From Chloropicon primus (lineage: Eukaryota > Chlorophyta > Chloropicophyceae > Chloropicales > Chloropicaceae): 64,000 nt of DNA. Position 1 is the stretch's first letter. Every line of letters begins with the position of its first letter. Positions 58,767 to 64,000 of the stretch are shown here, in pieces. The position numbers and the translations under genes are program-made. Below the pieces are notes generated by a model. That model ran no database searches, was not told the origin of the DNA, and saw only the letters and a program-made list of their open reading frames with translations. The stretch spans positions 124,001 through 188,000 of the forward strand of contig CP060762.1 of assembly GCA_023205875.1 (NCBI GenBank). Direction: 5' to 3'.

Positions 58767-58941
58767 CCACTTGTACGACTGTGACCTGATGCACCTCGCC
58801 GCTTTCCAGGGCAGCAATCAGGTGCTGCAGTGGTTGCGAAGCCAGGACCCGCCTTGCCCTTGGATCCCAAACAGGTGCAGAATTGTGGCGAAGCACCGCA
58901 ATCACCAGCACGCCGTCGATTGGATCAATGCCAATATTTAA
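58767..58941 (+). pseudogene. Truncated copy of the F-box/ankyrin gene family
   Basis: A 175-bp remnant joins the family's first ankyrin segment (LYDCDLMHLAAFQGS) directly to a last repeat (VLQWLRSQDPPCPW) and the C-terminus HAVDWINANI, with its stop. The F-box half and all middle repeats are missing. It is followed by the same 3' flank as the intact gene at 59478-60293. It is a leftover of unequal crossing-over or deletion in the tandem cluster. Confidence 0.8.
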
Positions 58942-59257
58942 CCAAGAACAATGTCTCACGACGAACCTGTCATCGACCTTCGCTTTCCTTCCTGGTTCCT
59001 CCTCCTTCCTCTTTCTCCTCTCCTCCTCTCTTTGTTTCTTTCTCTCGGTGGATTTTCTCCCTTCCGCTGAACCATCATAACGGCCCGAGGCCACGAGGGG
59101 CCGAACGAGGAGCACGAGAGAGAAACGGAGAGGACGGGAGAGCGCGGAGGAGGAAGAGAGAGAAGAGGCGGACAGGAAAGAAGGAAGCGTCGTCTCGTGC
59201 TCTTTCGAACGAGCTCTCGCGCGAAAGAAACGACCCAGTGGTGAGGATCTGGCGACG
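58939..59257 (+). repeat. Duplicated 3'-flank/promoter segment, copy 1
   Basis: From the TAA of the truncated ankyrin copy to the first 5' element, this about 320-bp segment appears identical to 60291-60609, at a constant offset of 1352 bp with no indel that I can see. Confidence 0.9.
59199..59250 (+). promoter_or_regulatory. 5'-proximal repeated element, distal copy upstream of ankyrin gene 1
   Basis: TTTCGAACGAGCTCTCGC, then GCGAAAGAAACGACCCAG, then TGGTGAGGAT, 36 nt between starts. About 230 bp before the ATG at 59478. Identical to the copy at 60551-60602. Confidence 0.55.
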
Positions 59258-59390
59258 ACACGAAACGAGAGAGAGAGGAAACGAAAGGACGATCAAGGCG
59301 TAGATCACCGAGGAGGGGAGGCGACGACGAGGGCGGGAGTTTGTGCCGGAGGGTTTTCGAGTGATAGACGAGCGGAAGGAGTGTCTTTTC

Positions 59391-59442
59391 CTCATTCGAA
59401 CGAGCCCTCGCGCGCCACAAGAAGGACCCGGTGGTGGGGATC
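59391..59442 (+). promoter_or_regulatory. 5'-proximal repeated element, proximal copy upstream of ankyrin gene 1
   Basis: ATTCGAACGAGCCCTCGC, then about 20 nt including ACAAGAAGGACCC, then TGGTGGGGAT. Spacing is 38 nt here, the only clear exception. About 40 bp before the ATG. Confidence 0.5.
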
Positions 59443-59477
59443 ATCTGAGGAGCACGGGCACACGGACGGACGTGATC

Positions 59478-60293
59478 ATGATGGAGGAGACGAGGGAGAG
59501 CAGAAGGCAGAGGAGGAAGGGCAGGGACGCGTTGGATGTGCTGCCGGAGTGGGCGTGGCTCCTGGTCTTGAAGCAGCTGGATGAGTACGACCACCTCGCT
59601 TTTGGTTTGACCTGCAGGGCGTTCCTCGTCGTGGGGAGGATTACGGCGAGGGCGATGGCGAACCCTTCTGACCACCCTCAGAAGGAAACGCAGAAGGGTC
59701 TTCCTCTGAGGACGAACTTGGCACACGAAACGTTGTTCAAGCAGATGCCTCGCTTCAGTTTGAGTTGGTTCCAGTGGGTGTCTCGGTCGTTCAAAAGGAG
59801 GAAGGGAGCACCGAAAGAGTTGAGATATGGCGAGTACTACGACCACTTGTACGACTGTGACCTGATGTACCTCGCCGCTTTCCAGGGCAGCAAGAAGGTG
59901 ATGGAGTGGTTGGCGAGCCAAGGGATCTCTTTTGGTATCGAGCGCTATTATCATGGAGTGGTAGCAGTAGCAACTGGAGGAGCCGCTGCAGGAGGTCATA
60001 TTGAGATATTGGAATGGCTGGGGAGCGAGGGGTGCGAGTTTGATAACTTGACTTGTTCTTCTGCAGCTCTTGGAGGTCACCTTGACGTTCTGAAGTGGCT
60101 CCGAAGCCAGGATCCGCCTTGCCCTTGGGACTGGAGGACTTGTGAATATGCAGCTGAAGGAGGTCACCTTGAGGTTCTGCAGTGGGCTCGAAGCCAGGAC
60201 CCGCCTTGCCGTTGGGACCCAATTGAATGCATGGTGTGGGCGGAGAGCAGGAAAGACCAGCACGCCATCGAATGGATCAATGCCAATATTTAA
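59478..60293 (+). CDS. F-box-like ankyrin-repeat protein, short paralogue
   Basis: 271 residues from the ATG at 59478 (MMEETRESRRQRRKGRD). An F-box-like helix pair (ALDVLPEWAWLLVLKQLDEY, then AFGLTCRAFLVV) is followed by a family-specific block (LFKQMPRFSLSWFQWVSRSF). Ankyrin units begin at LYDCDLMYLAAFQGSKKVME. Three later units have the form GGHLDVLKWLRSQDPPCPW. The C-terminus is HAIEWINANI. It shares promoter, N-terminus and repeat type with the gene at 60813, which has many more repeats. It ends in the same WINANI as the truncated copy at 58767-58941. Likely a substrate-binding adaptor; partner unknown. Confidence 0.8.
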   Translation: MMEETRESRRQRRKGRDALDVLPEWAWLLVLKQLDEYDHLAFGLTCRAFLVVGRITARAMANPSDHPQKETQKGLPLRTNLAHETLFKQMPRFSLSWFQWVSRSFKRRKGAPKELRYGEYYDHLYDCDLMYLAAFQGSKKVMEWLASQGISFGIERYYHGVVAVATGGAAAGGHIEILEWLGSEGCEFDNLTCSSAALGGHLDVLKWLRSQDPPCPWDWRTCEYAAEGGHLEVLQWARSQDPPCRWDPIECMVWAESRKDQHAIEWINANI

Positions 60294-60609
60294 CCAAGAA
60301 CAATGTCTCACGACGAACCTGTCATCGACCTTCGCTTTCCTTCCTGGTTCCTCCTCCTTCCTCTTTCTCCTCTCCTCCTCTCTTTGTTTCTTTCTCTCGG
60401 TGGATTTTCTCCCTTCCGCTGAACCATCATAACGGCCCGAGGCCACGAGGGGCCGAACGAGGAGCACGAGAGAGAAACGGAGAGGACGGGAGAGCGCGGA
60501 GGAGGAAGAGAGAGAAGAGGCGGACAGGAAAGAAGGAAGCGTCGTCTCGTGCTCTTTCGAACGAGCTCTCGCGCGAAAGAAACGACCCAGTGGTGAGGAT
60601 CTGGCGACA
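60291..60609 (+). repeat. Duplicated 3'-flank/promoter segment, copy 2
   Basis: Second copy of the segment at 58939-59257 (offset 1352 bp). The coding regions on either side are far less alike than this non-coding piece. Confidence 0.9.
60551..60602 (+). promoter_or_regulatory. 5'-proximal repeated element, distal copy upstream of ankyrin gene 2
   Basis: TTTCGAACGAGCTCTCGC to TGGTGAGGAT with 36-nt spacing. Part of the identical duplicated segment, about 210 bp before the ATG at 60813. Confidence 0.55.
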
Positions 60610-60738
60610 CGAAACACGAAAAAGAAAGGCAGAAAGAAATCGAGGAGTAGATCACCGAGGAAGGGAGGCGACGACGAGGGCGGGATTTTGTGCCGGAGGT
60701 TTCTCTCGAGTGATAGACGAGCGGAAGGAGTGTCTCTT

Positions 60739-60790
60739 GCTCTTTCGAGCGAGCCCTCGCGCGACAAGAACGACCCATTGGTGAGGATCA
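60739..60790 (+). promoter_or_regulatory. 5'-proximal repeated element, proximal copy upstream of ankyrin gene 2
   Basis: TTTCGAGCGAGCCCTCGC, then GCGACAAGAACGACCCAT, then TGGTGAGGAT, 36-nt spacing. The GACAAGAA part matches the PHR2 copy 46 kb away. About 25 bp before the ATG. Confidence 0.6.
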
Positions 60791-60812
60791 TCTGAGGTGC
60801 ACGGACGTGAAG

Positions 60813-62402
60813 ATGGAGGAGACGATGGAGAGCAAGAGGCAGAGGAGGGAGGGCAGGGATGCACTGGACGTGCTGCCGGGGGTACTGTGGAGCGTCATTG
60901 GCACGCATGTGGCCGACTACGACCGGGTCGCTTTCGGGTTGACCTGCAGGACGTTCCTCGAGGCGGTGACAATGGCGACGACGGCGACGGCGACGGCGGC
61001 GAACCCTGAGCAGAAGAAGGTTGCTCTGAAGACGGACCTGTCGCAAGAGAAGTTGTTCAAGGAGATGCCTTGCTTCAGCATGGATTGGTTCCAGTGGGTG
61101 CTTCGGTCGTTCGAAAGGAGGAAGGGAGCATCGGCAGAAGAGGATGATAGATGTCGAGGGTACGACGACCCCTTGTACGATTCTGACCTGCTGCACCTCG
61201 CCGCTTTCCAGGGCAGCAAGAAGGTGATCAAGTGGTTGGTGAGCCAAGGGATCCCTTTGGAGATCAAGGGCTGGTGGTCTGGAGCAGCTGCTACAGAAGC
61301 TGCTACAGGAGCTGCTGGAGGAGGTCACCTTGAGTTGCTGGAATGGTTGAGGAGCGAGGGGCACGGGTTTAATGTGTGGACCTGTTCTTATGCAGCTCGG
61401 GGAGGTCACCTTGACGTTCTGAAGTGGCTCCGAAGCCAGGATCCGCCTTGCCCTTGGAACAAGAGGACTTGTGAATATGCAGCTCGAGGAGGCCACCTTC
61501 ACGTTCTGCAGTGGGCTCGAAGCCAGGACCCGCCTTGCCCTTGGGACGAGGTGACTTGTTTGGGGGCAGCTGAAGGAGCTCACCTTGATGTTCTGCAGTG
61601 GGCTCGAAGCCAGGACCCGCCTTGCCCTTGGAACAAGTGGACGTGTAGGATGGCAGCTCTTGGAGGTCACCTTGAGGTTCTGCAGTGGGCTCGAAGCCAG
61701 GACCCGCCTTGTGTTTGGGACGAGTGGACTTGTTATGAGGCAGCTCGAAGAGGTCACCTTGACATGCTGCAGTGGCTTCGAAGCCAGGACCCACCTTGCC
61801 CTTGGGACCGGAAGACTTGTTCTAATGCAGCTGGAGGAGGTCACCTTGAGGTTCTGCAGTGGGCTCGAAGCCAGGACCCACCTTGTGATTGGGACGAGAT
61901 GACTTGTGGATGGGCAGCTGAAGGAGGTCACCTTGACGTTCTGCAGTGGGCTCGAAGCCAGGACCCACCTTGTGATTGGGACTTGTGGACTTGTAAATGG
62001 GCAGCTCGAGGAGGGCACCTTCACGTTCTGCAGTGGCTTCGAAGCCAGGACCCGCCTTGCCCTTGGAACAAGGCGACTTGTGATTGGGCAGCTCGAGGAG
62101 GTCACCTTGATGTTCTGCAGTGGGCTCGAAGCCAGGACCCGCCTTGTGATTGGGGCGAGATGACTTGTGGATGGGCAGCTCAAGGAGGTTGGCTTGATAT
62201 TCTCATGTGGCTCCGAAGCCAGGACCCGCCTTGCCCTTGGGACCCTGAGGAGATTTATGACACGGCAGATGAAGAAGGCCACCTTCACATCTTGCAGTGG
62301 CTTCAGCTGGAGTTGCGTTTCGAACCGAGTTTAAGCGACGTGAGCTCCGGACGAAGCAGCGTGGAGGAGGACGAGGACGACGACTACACTGATGACGTCT
62401 GA
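60813..62402 (+). CDS. F-box-like ankyrin-repeat protein, long paralogue with 29-aa repeats
   Basis: 529 residues from the ATG at 60813 (MEETMESKRQRREGRDALDV). N-terminal F-box-like part (GVLWSVIGTHVADYDRVAFG, then LTCRTFLEAV), family block LFKEMPCFSMDWFQWVLRSF, then LYDSDLLHLAAFQGSKKVIK. About twelve ankyrin-like units of exactly 29 residues follow. Typical units are GGHLDVLQWARSQDPPCDWD then TCGWAAE. Variation is concentrated at the residues after W, at the two before TC, and at the two after TC. The C-terminus is acidic (SVEEDEDDDYTDDV). The near-identity of the units at DNA level points to recent expansion or conversion. A frame of about 1110 codons without stops on the opposite strand is an antisense shadow of these repeats. 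Confidence 0.82.
   Translation: MEETMESKRQRREGRDALDVLPGVLWSVIGTHVADYDRVAFGLTCRTFLEAVTMATTATATAANPEQKKVALKTDLSQEKLFKEMPCFSMDWFQWVLRSFERRKGASAEEDDRCRGYDDPLYDSDLLHLAAFQGSKKVIKWLVSQGIPLEIKGWWSGAAATEAATGAAGGGHLELLEWLRSEGHGFNVWTCSYAARGGHLDVLKWLRSQDPPCPWNKRTCEYAARGGHLHVLQWARSQDPPCPWDEVTCLGAAEGAHLDVLQWARSQDPPCPWNKWTCRMAALGGHLEVLQWARSQDPPCVWDEWTCYEAARRGHLDMLQWLRSQDPPCPWDRKTCSNAAGGGHLEVLQWARSQDPPCDWDEMTCGWAAEGGHLDVLQWARSQDPPCDWDLWTCKWAARGGHLHVLQWLRSQDPPCPWNKATCDWAARGGHLDVLQWARSQDPPCDWGEMTCGWAAQGGWLDILMWLRSQDPPCPWDPEEIYDTADEEGHLHILQWLQLELRFEPSLSDVSSGRSSVEEDEDDDYTDDV
61401..62310 (+). repeat. 87-bp tandem coding repeat (ankyrin-like units)
   Basis: Units start at 61401, 61488, 61575 and so on at 87-bp intervals, each opening GGAGGTCACCTTGACGTTCT or a close variant. 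About ten full units plus a degenerate end. Confidence 0.92.
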
Positions 62403-62523
62403 TGTAATAAAGGAATCATCATCTCTCTTTGGCTTTGGCCTTGGCTGGGTGGGTTTCTTCGCGAGCGCTCGCGAGGAGATGGATGGATTGCGGGGCGCGA
62501 GAGTCGATCCGGGCTCTGGAGAT

Positions 62524-62533
62524 AAAAAAAAAA
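62524..62533 (-). terminator. Pol III T-run terminator of the 5S gene
   Basis: Ten consecutive T on the minus strand, 4 nt after the 5S 3' end. Confidence 0.85.
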
Positions 62534-62537
62534 GAAG

Positions 62538-62657
62538 AACATACGCCACGAGAGATTCCCGTGTTGTCACCAACCACAGTACTGATCTCGCCCACACGCG
62601 CTTGACTTCCGAGTTCTGATGGGATCGGGTATTTTCACGTAGGTATGAACGTATGAT
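62538..62657 (-). rRNA. 5S ribosomal RNA
   Basis: 120 nt on the minus strand. The 5' end ATCATACGTTCATACC pairs with the 3' end GGCGTATGTT (helix I, CATACG with CGTATG). The universally conserved ACCCGATCCCATCAGAACTC and GGAAGTCAAGCGC follow, then GCGAGATCAGTACTG and GGTTGGTGACAACACGGGAA. The internal box A/IE/box C region is intact. A run of ten T follows 4 nt after the mature end. A TATA element lies 23-30 nt upstream. It is a single dispersed gene here, not part of a visible 5S array or rDNA unit. Confidence 0.95.
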
Positions 62658-62679
62658 AAAGGAAGGTGCGAATTTCGCG

Positions 62680-62687
62680 TATATATA
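62680..62687. promoter_or_regulatory. Palindromic TATATATA between 5S rRNA and PH gene
   Basis: TATATATA reads the same on both strands. It is at -23 to -30 from the 5S start on the minus strand, the plant-type position for 5S genes, and 77 bp before the ATG of the plus-strand PH gene. It could serve Pol III and Pol II. Confidence 0.65.
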
Positions 62688-62763
62688 CCCACCTTGTTCC
62701 CCCTTCTCGCTGGCGGGGCGGGGGGGAAGAGCGCGCGCGGGAGAGACAGAGGGTCTGGGGTGG

Positions 62764-63138
62764 ATGGCGCACAGTGCGGGTTCGGAGTACTTGAAGGGCG
62801 TGCTGGAGGATGGCGAGGCGGTGGTGAGGTTCGGTGAGGTGACCAAGAGGAAGGCTGGGATCGCGACTGGGGCGTTTACTTGCCAGAAGCGTCTTTTGGT
62901 TCTCACGAGCAAGCCGAGACTGCTTTACTTCTGCGTCGATTCCAAGGTTTTCAAGGGAGAGCTTGACGAGGTCGTGACGTGCTACAAGAAGACCGAGACC
63001 AAGTTCGTGGTGAAGACGACGAAGAAGGAGAGGATCTTCGAGACGGGGGAGGACACCGGGGATCAGTCCGCCGATGCTTGGTGCACGCAGATAAGGTTCG
63101 ACTTTGCTGGAACGGAGCACTACGGGAGCCGCTATTGA
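62764..63138 (+). CDS. Stand-alone PDK1-type PH domain protein
   Basis: 124 residues from the ATG at 62764 (MAHSAGSEYLKGVLEDGEAV). The whole protein is one PH domain of the PDPK1 kind: FGEVTKRKAGIATGAFTCQK, then RLLVLTSKPRLLYFCVDSKV with the LTxxPRLLY core, FKGELDEVV, and FVVKTTKKERIFETGEDTG, ending ADAWCTQIRF. In PDK1 this domain binds phosphoinositides or inositol phosphates and follows a kinase. Here no kinase is attached, so it may be a free lipid sensor. Its stop is 46 nt from the ATG of the ADAT2 gene on the same strand. Confidence 0.82.
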   Translation: MAHSAGSEYLKGVLEDGEAVVRFGEVTKRKAGIATGAFTCQKRLLVLTSKPRLLYFCVDSKVFKGELDEVVTCYKKTETKFVVKTTKKERIFETGEDTGDQSADAWCTQIRFDFAGTEHYGSRY

Positions 63139-63184
63139 CCGATTTGCGGGACCTCTTCTTGCATCTTTTGTTGTTGTGTGTTTG

Positions 63185-63799
63185 ATGATGACGCCGACGA
63201 CGGAGTTCTCGGACGGGGAGGAGGGGTTCATGAGGCTCGCGCTGGCGGAGGCGACCAAGGCGTTCGGGGAGGGGGAGATTCCGGTGGGGTGCGTCCTGGT
63301 TAGGGGGGGGGAGGTCGTCGGCAGGGGGGGGAACAAGACGAACGAGAGCAGGAACGGGAGCCGGCACTGCGAGATGGAAGCGATCGACGAGGTCCTGGGG
63401 AAGTTCGAGGCCGGATCGTTGGAGGTGGGTTCCGACTGCGCCATGTCCAAGTTCTGGTCGGAGGTCGACCTTTACGTGACCTGCGAGCCTTGCATCATGT
63501 GCGCCGGGGCGATCTCCCTCATGGGAATCAAGAACGTTTACTACGGTTGCTCCAACGACAAGTTCGGGGGCTGCGGGTCCGTGCACCCCGTGTCCGACCA
63601 AGGCTGCGGGACCTGCGGCGGGGGGGAGGAGCGCTTCGGCGCGGAGAACGTGAGGAGCTTCAGGTGCAGGAAAGGCCTTTTCGCGGAGGAAGCCATCGCG
63701 ATGCTGCAAGACTTTTACCTCAGGGGGAACGCGAGGGCGCCGAAGCCTCACAGGAAGGTCCTGTGGATGGATCGCAGGGAACAGCAGCAGGAGCACTGA
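63185..63799 (+). CDS. ADAT2: tRNA adenosine deaminase ADAT2 / Tad2
   Basis: 204 residues. Cytidine-deaminase fold with FMRLALAEATKAFGEGEIPV, GCVLVRGGEVVGRGGNKTN, the zinc and proton-shuttle motif RHCEMEAIDEVL (H-x-E, Cys in the middle) and YVTCEPCIMCAGAISLMGIK (PCxxC). The ADAT2-type C-terminal part is KFGGCGSVHPVSDQ, then CRKGLFAEEAIAMLQDFYLR and PHRKVLW. With ADAT3 it converts A34 to inosine in tRNA anticodons. An internal Ser/Ala insert (about 75-90, FEAGSLEVGSDCAMSKFW) is local. The start is one of two adjacent ATGs (63185, 63188), only 46 nt after the PH gene's stop. Confidence 0.93.
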   Translation: MMTPTTEFSDGEEGFMRLALAEATKAFGEGEIPVGCVLVRGGEVVGRGGNKTNESRNGSRHCEMEAIDEVLGKFEAGSLEVGSDCAMSKFWSEVDLYVTCEPCIMCAGAISLMGIKNVYYGCSNDKFGGCGSVHPVSDQGCGTCGGGEERFGAENVRSFRCRKGLFAEEAIAMLQDFYLRGNARAPKPHRKVLWMDRREQQQEH

Positions 63800-63906
63800 C
63801 CAGCGGTCGAGTGCGTGTGCATCTTTTGTTTTTGGGGTGAAATCTATTTATTTTGAGGAAGAGTCTCTCTCTCTCCCTAAGGTCGACGGACTGTCTTCTT
63901 CTCTGC

Positions 63907-63947
<41 letters not shown>

Positions 63948-63950
63948 TGC
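63907..63950. repeat. (CT)n-(GT)n compound microsatellite
   Basis: About 20 bp of alternating CT followed by alternating GT, about 110 bp after the ADAT2 stop. Confidence 0.9.
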
Positions 63951-64000
63951 GTGTCGATGCGTGCGATAGTCGATCTATCTAAAGCCTAGTAGTTTTCAAG

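Noticed and set aside
57711-58870. Upstream extension of the F-box/ankyrin gene beyond 58705
   Set aside because: The extra 55 codons run antisense through the truncated ankyrin copy at 58767-58941 and have no F-box or transit features. The ATG at 58705 fits the domain.
58956-62288. A minus-strand frame of about 1110 codons across the ankyrin cluster
   Set aside because: It is antisense to two real genes and their duplicated flanks. Its translation is Ser/Arg/Pro/Val-rich with repeats such as RRVLASSPLQNVKV that simply mirror the 87-bp ankyrin units. An 87-bp period keeps any open frame open.
1-64000. tRNA genes, CRISPR arrays, LTR or other virus-derived elements
   Set aside because: No cloverleaf with a GTTCRANNC arm, no spaced direct-repeat array, and no polymerase, integrase, capsid or long terminal repeat was found on either strand by eye. 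A dedicated search could still find small or degraded ones.

Overview
The window is 64 kb of nuclear DNA from a small, compact-genome eukaryote, most likely a green-lineage microalga. Signs of a eukaryote are short GT-AG introns that join coding frames exactly, a 5S rRNA gene with a Pol III T-run, cytosolic ribosomal protein uL14, a U1A/U2B'' snRNP protein, SM and SNARE-pathway proteins, and mitochondrial and plastid presequences. Signs of the green lineage are an RWP-RK factor, a PHR2-type half-photolyase, a TGD5-like glycine-rich envelope protein, a plastid A-type Fe-S carrier and a glucuronokinase. The species cannot be named from this window. Gene density is about one per 1.7 kb. Coding sequence is GC-rich, introns are few (0 to 2 per gene, about 70 to 350 nt), and gene ends often lie within 20 to 100 bp of each other.

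Layout: 0-12.7 kb carries a CsaA-like tRNA-binding protein, a small two-exon unknown, PPAN/SSF1, a secreted P-domain protein, a membrane-anchored glucose/sorbosone dehydrogenase-like protein, a heme-oxygenase-like protein, a MARK/SNF1-like kinase with an RPxS-rich N-terminus, and a long coiled-coil protein. 12.7-25 kb has the PHR2-like photolyase, an ABC1/UbiB kinase, a giant cGMP-dependent kinase with a repeated RRLS array, an ASCC2-like CUE protein and a DsbA-like oxidoreductase. 25-40 kb has TOP3B, a GON4-like SANT protein, TGD5, a Coa1/Tim21-like membrane protein, glucuronokinase, an RWP-RK factor, an unknown protein and ARL2. 40-57 kb has the U2B'' homologue, uL14, plastid IscA/SufA, mitochondrial GrpE, an iron-type alcohol dehydrogenase, an ankyrin-malonyltransferase fusion, a flavin monooxygenase, tRNA isopentenyltransferase and an MTH1-like Nudix gene 5 nt apart, HERP and SLY1. 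57-62.4 kb is a local family of F-box-like/ankyrin genes with a truncated copy and long identical flanks. 62.4-64 kb has 5S rRNA, a PDK1-type PH protein and tRNA deaminase ADAT2.

The genes are mostly independent housekeeping functions rather than one pathway. Three observations stand out. (1) A roughly 46-nt element with a TTTCGAA-GAGCCCTCGC head and a TGGTGAGGAT tail, usually separated by exactly 36 nt from start to start, lies just upstream of several unrelated genes in the gene's own orientation. (2) Two same-strand gene pairs are so close (5 and 46 nt) that dicistronic transcripts are likely, and both downstream genes are tRNA-modifying enzymes. (3) A palindromic TATATATA sits between the divergent 5S rRNA and PH genes at the right distance to serve both. 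No virus-derived or LTR-type element was seen.
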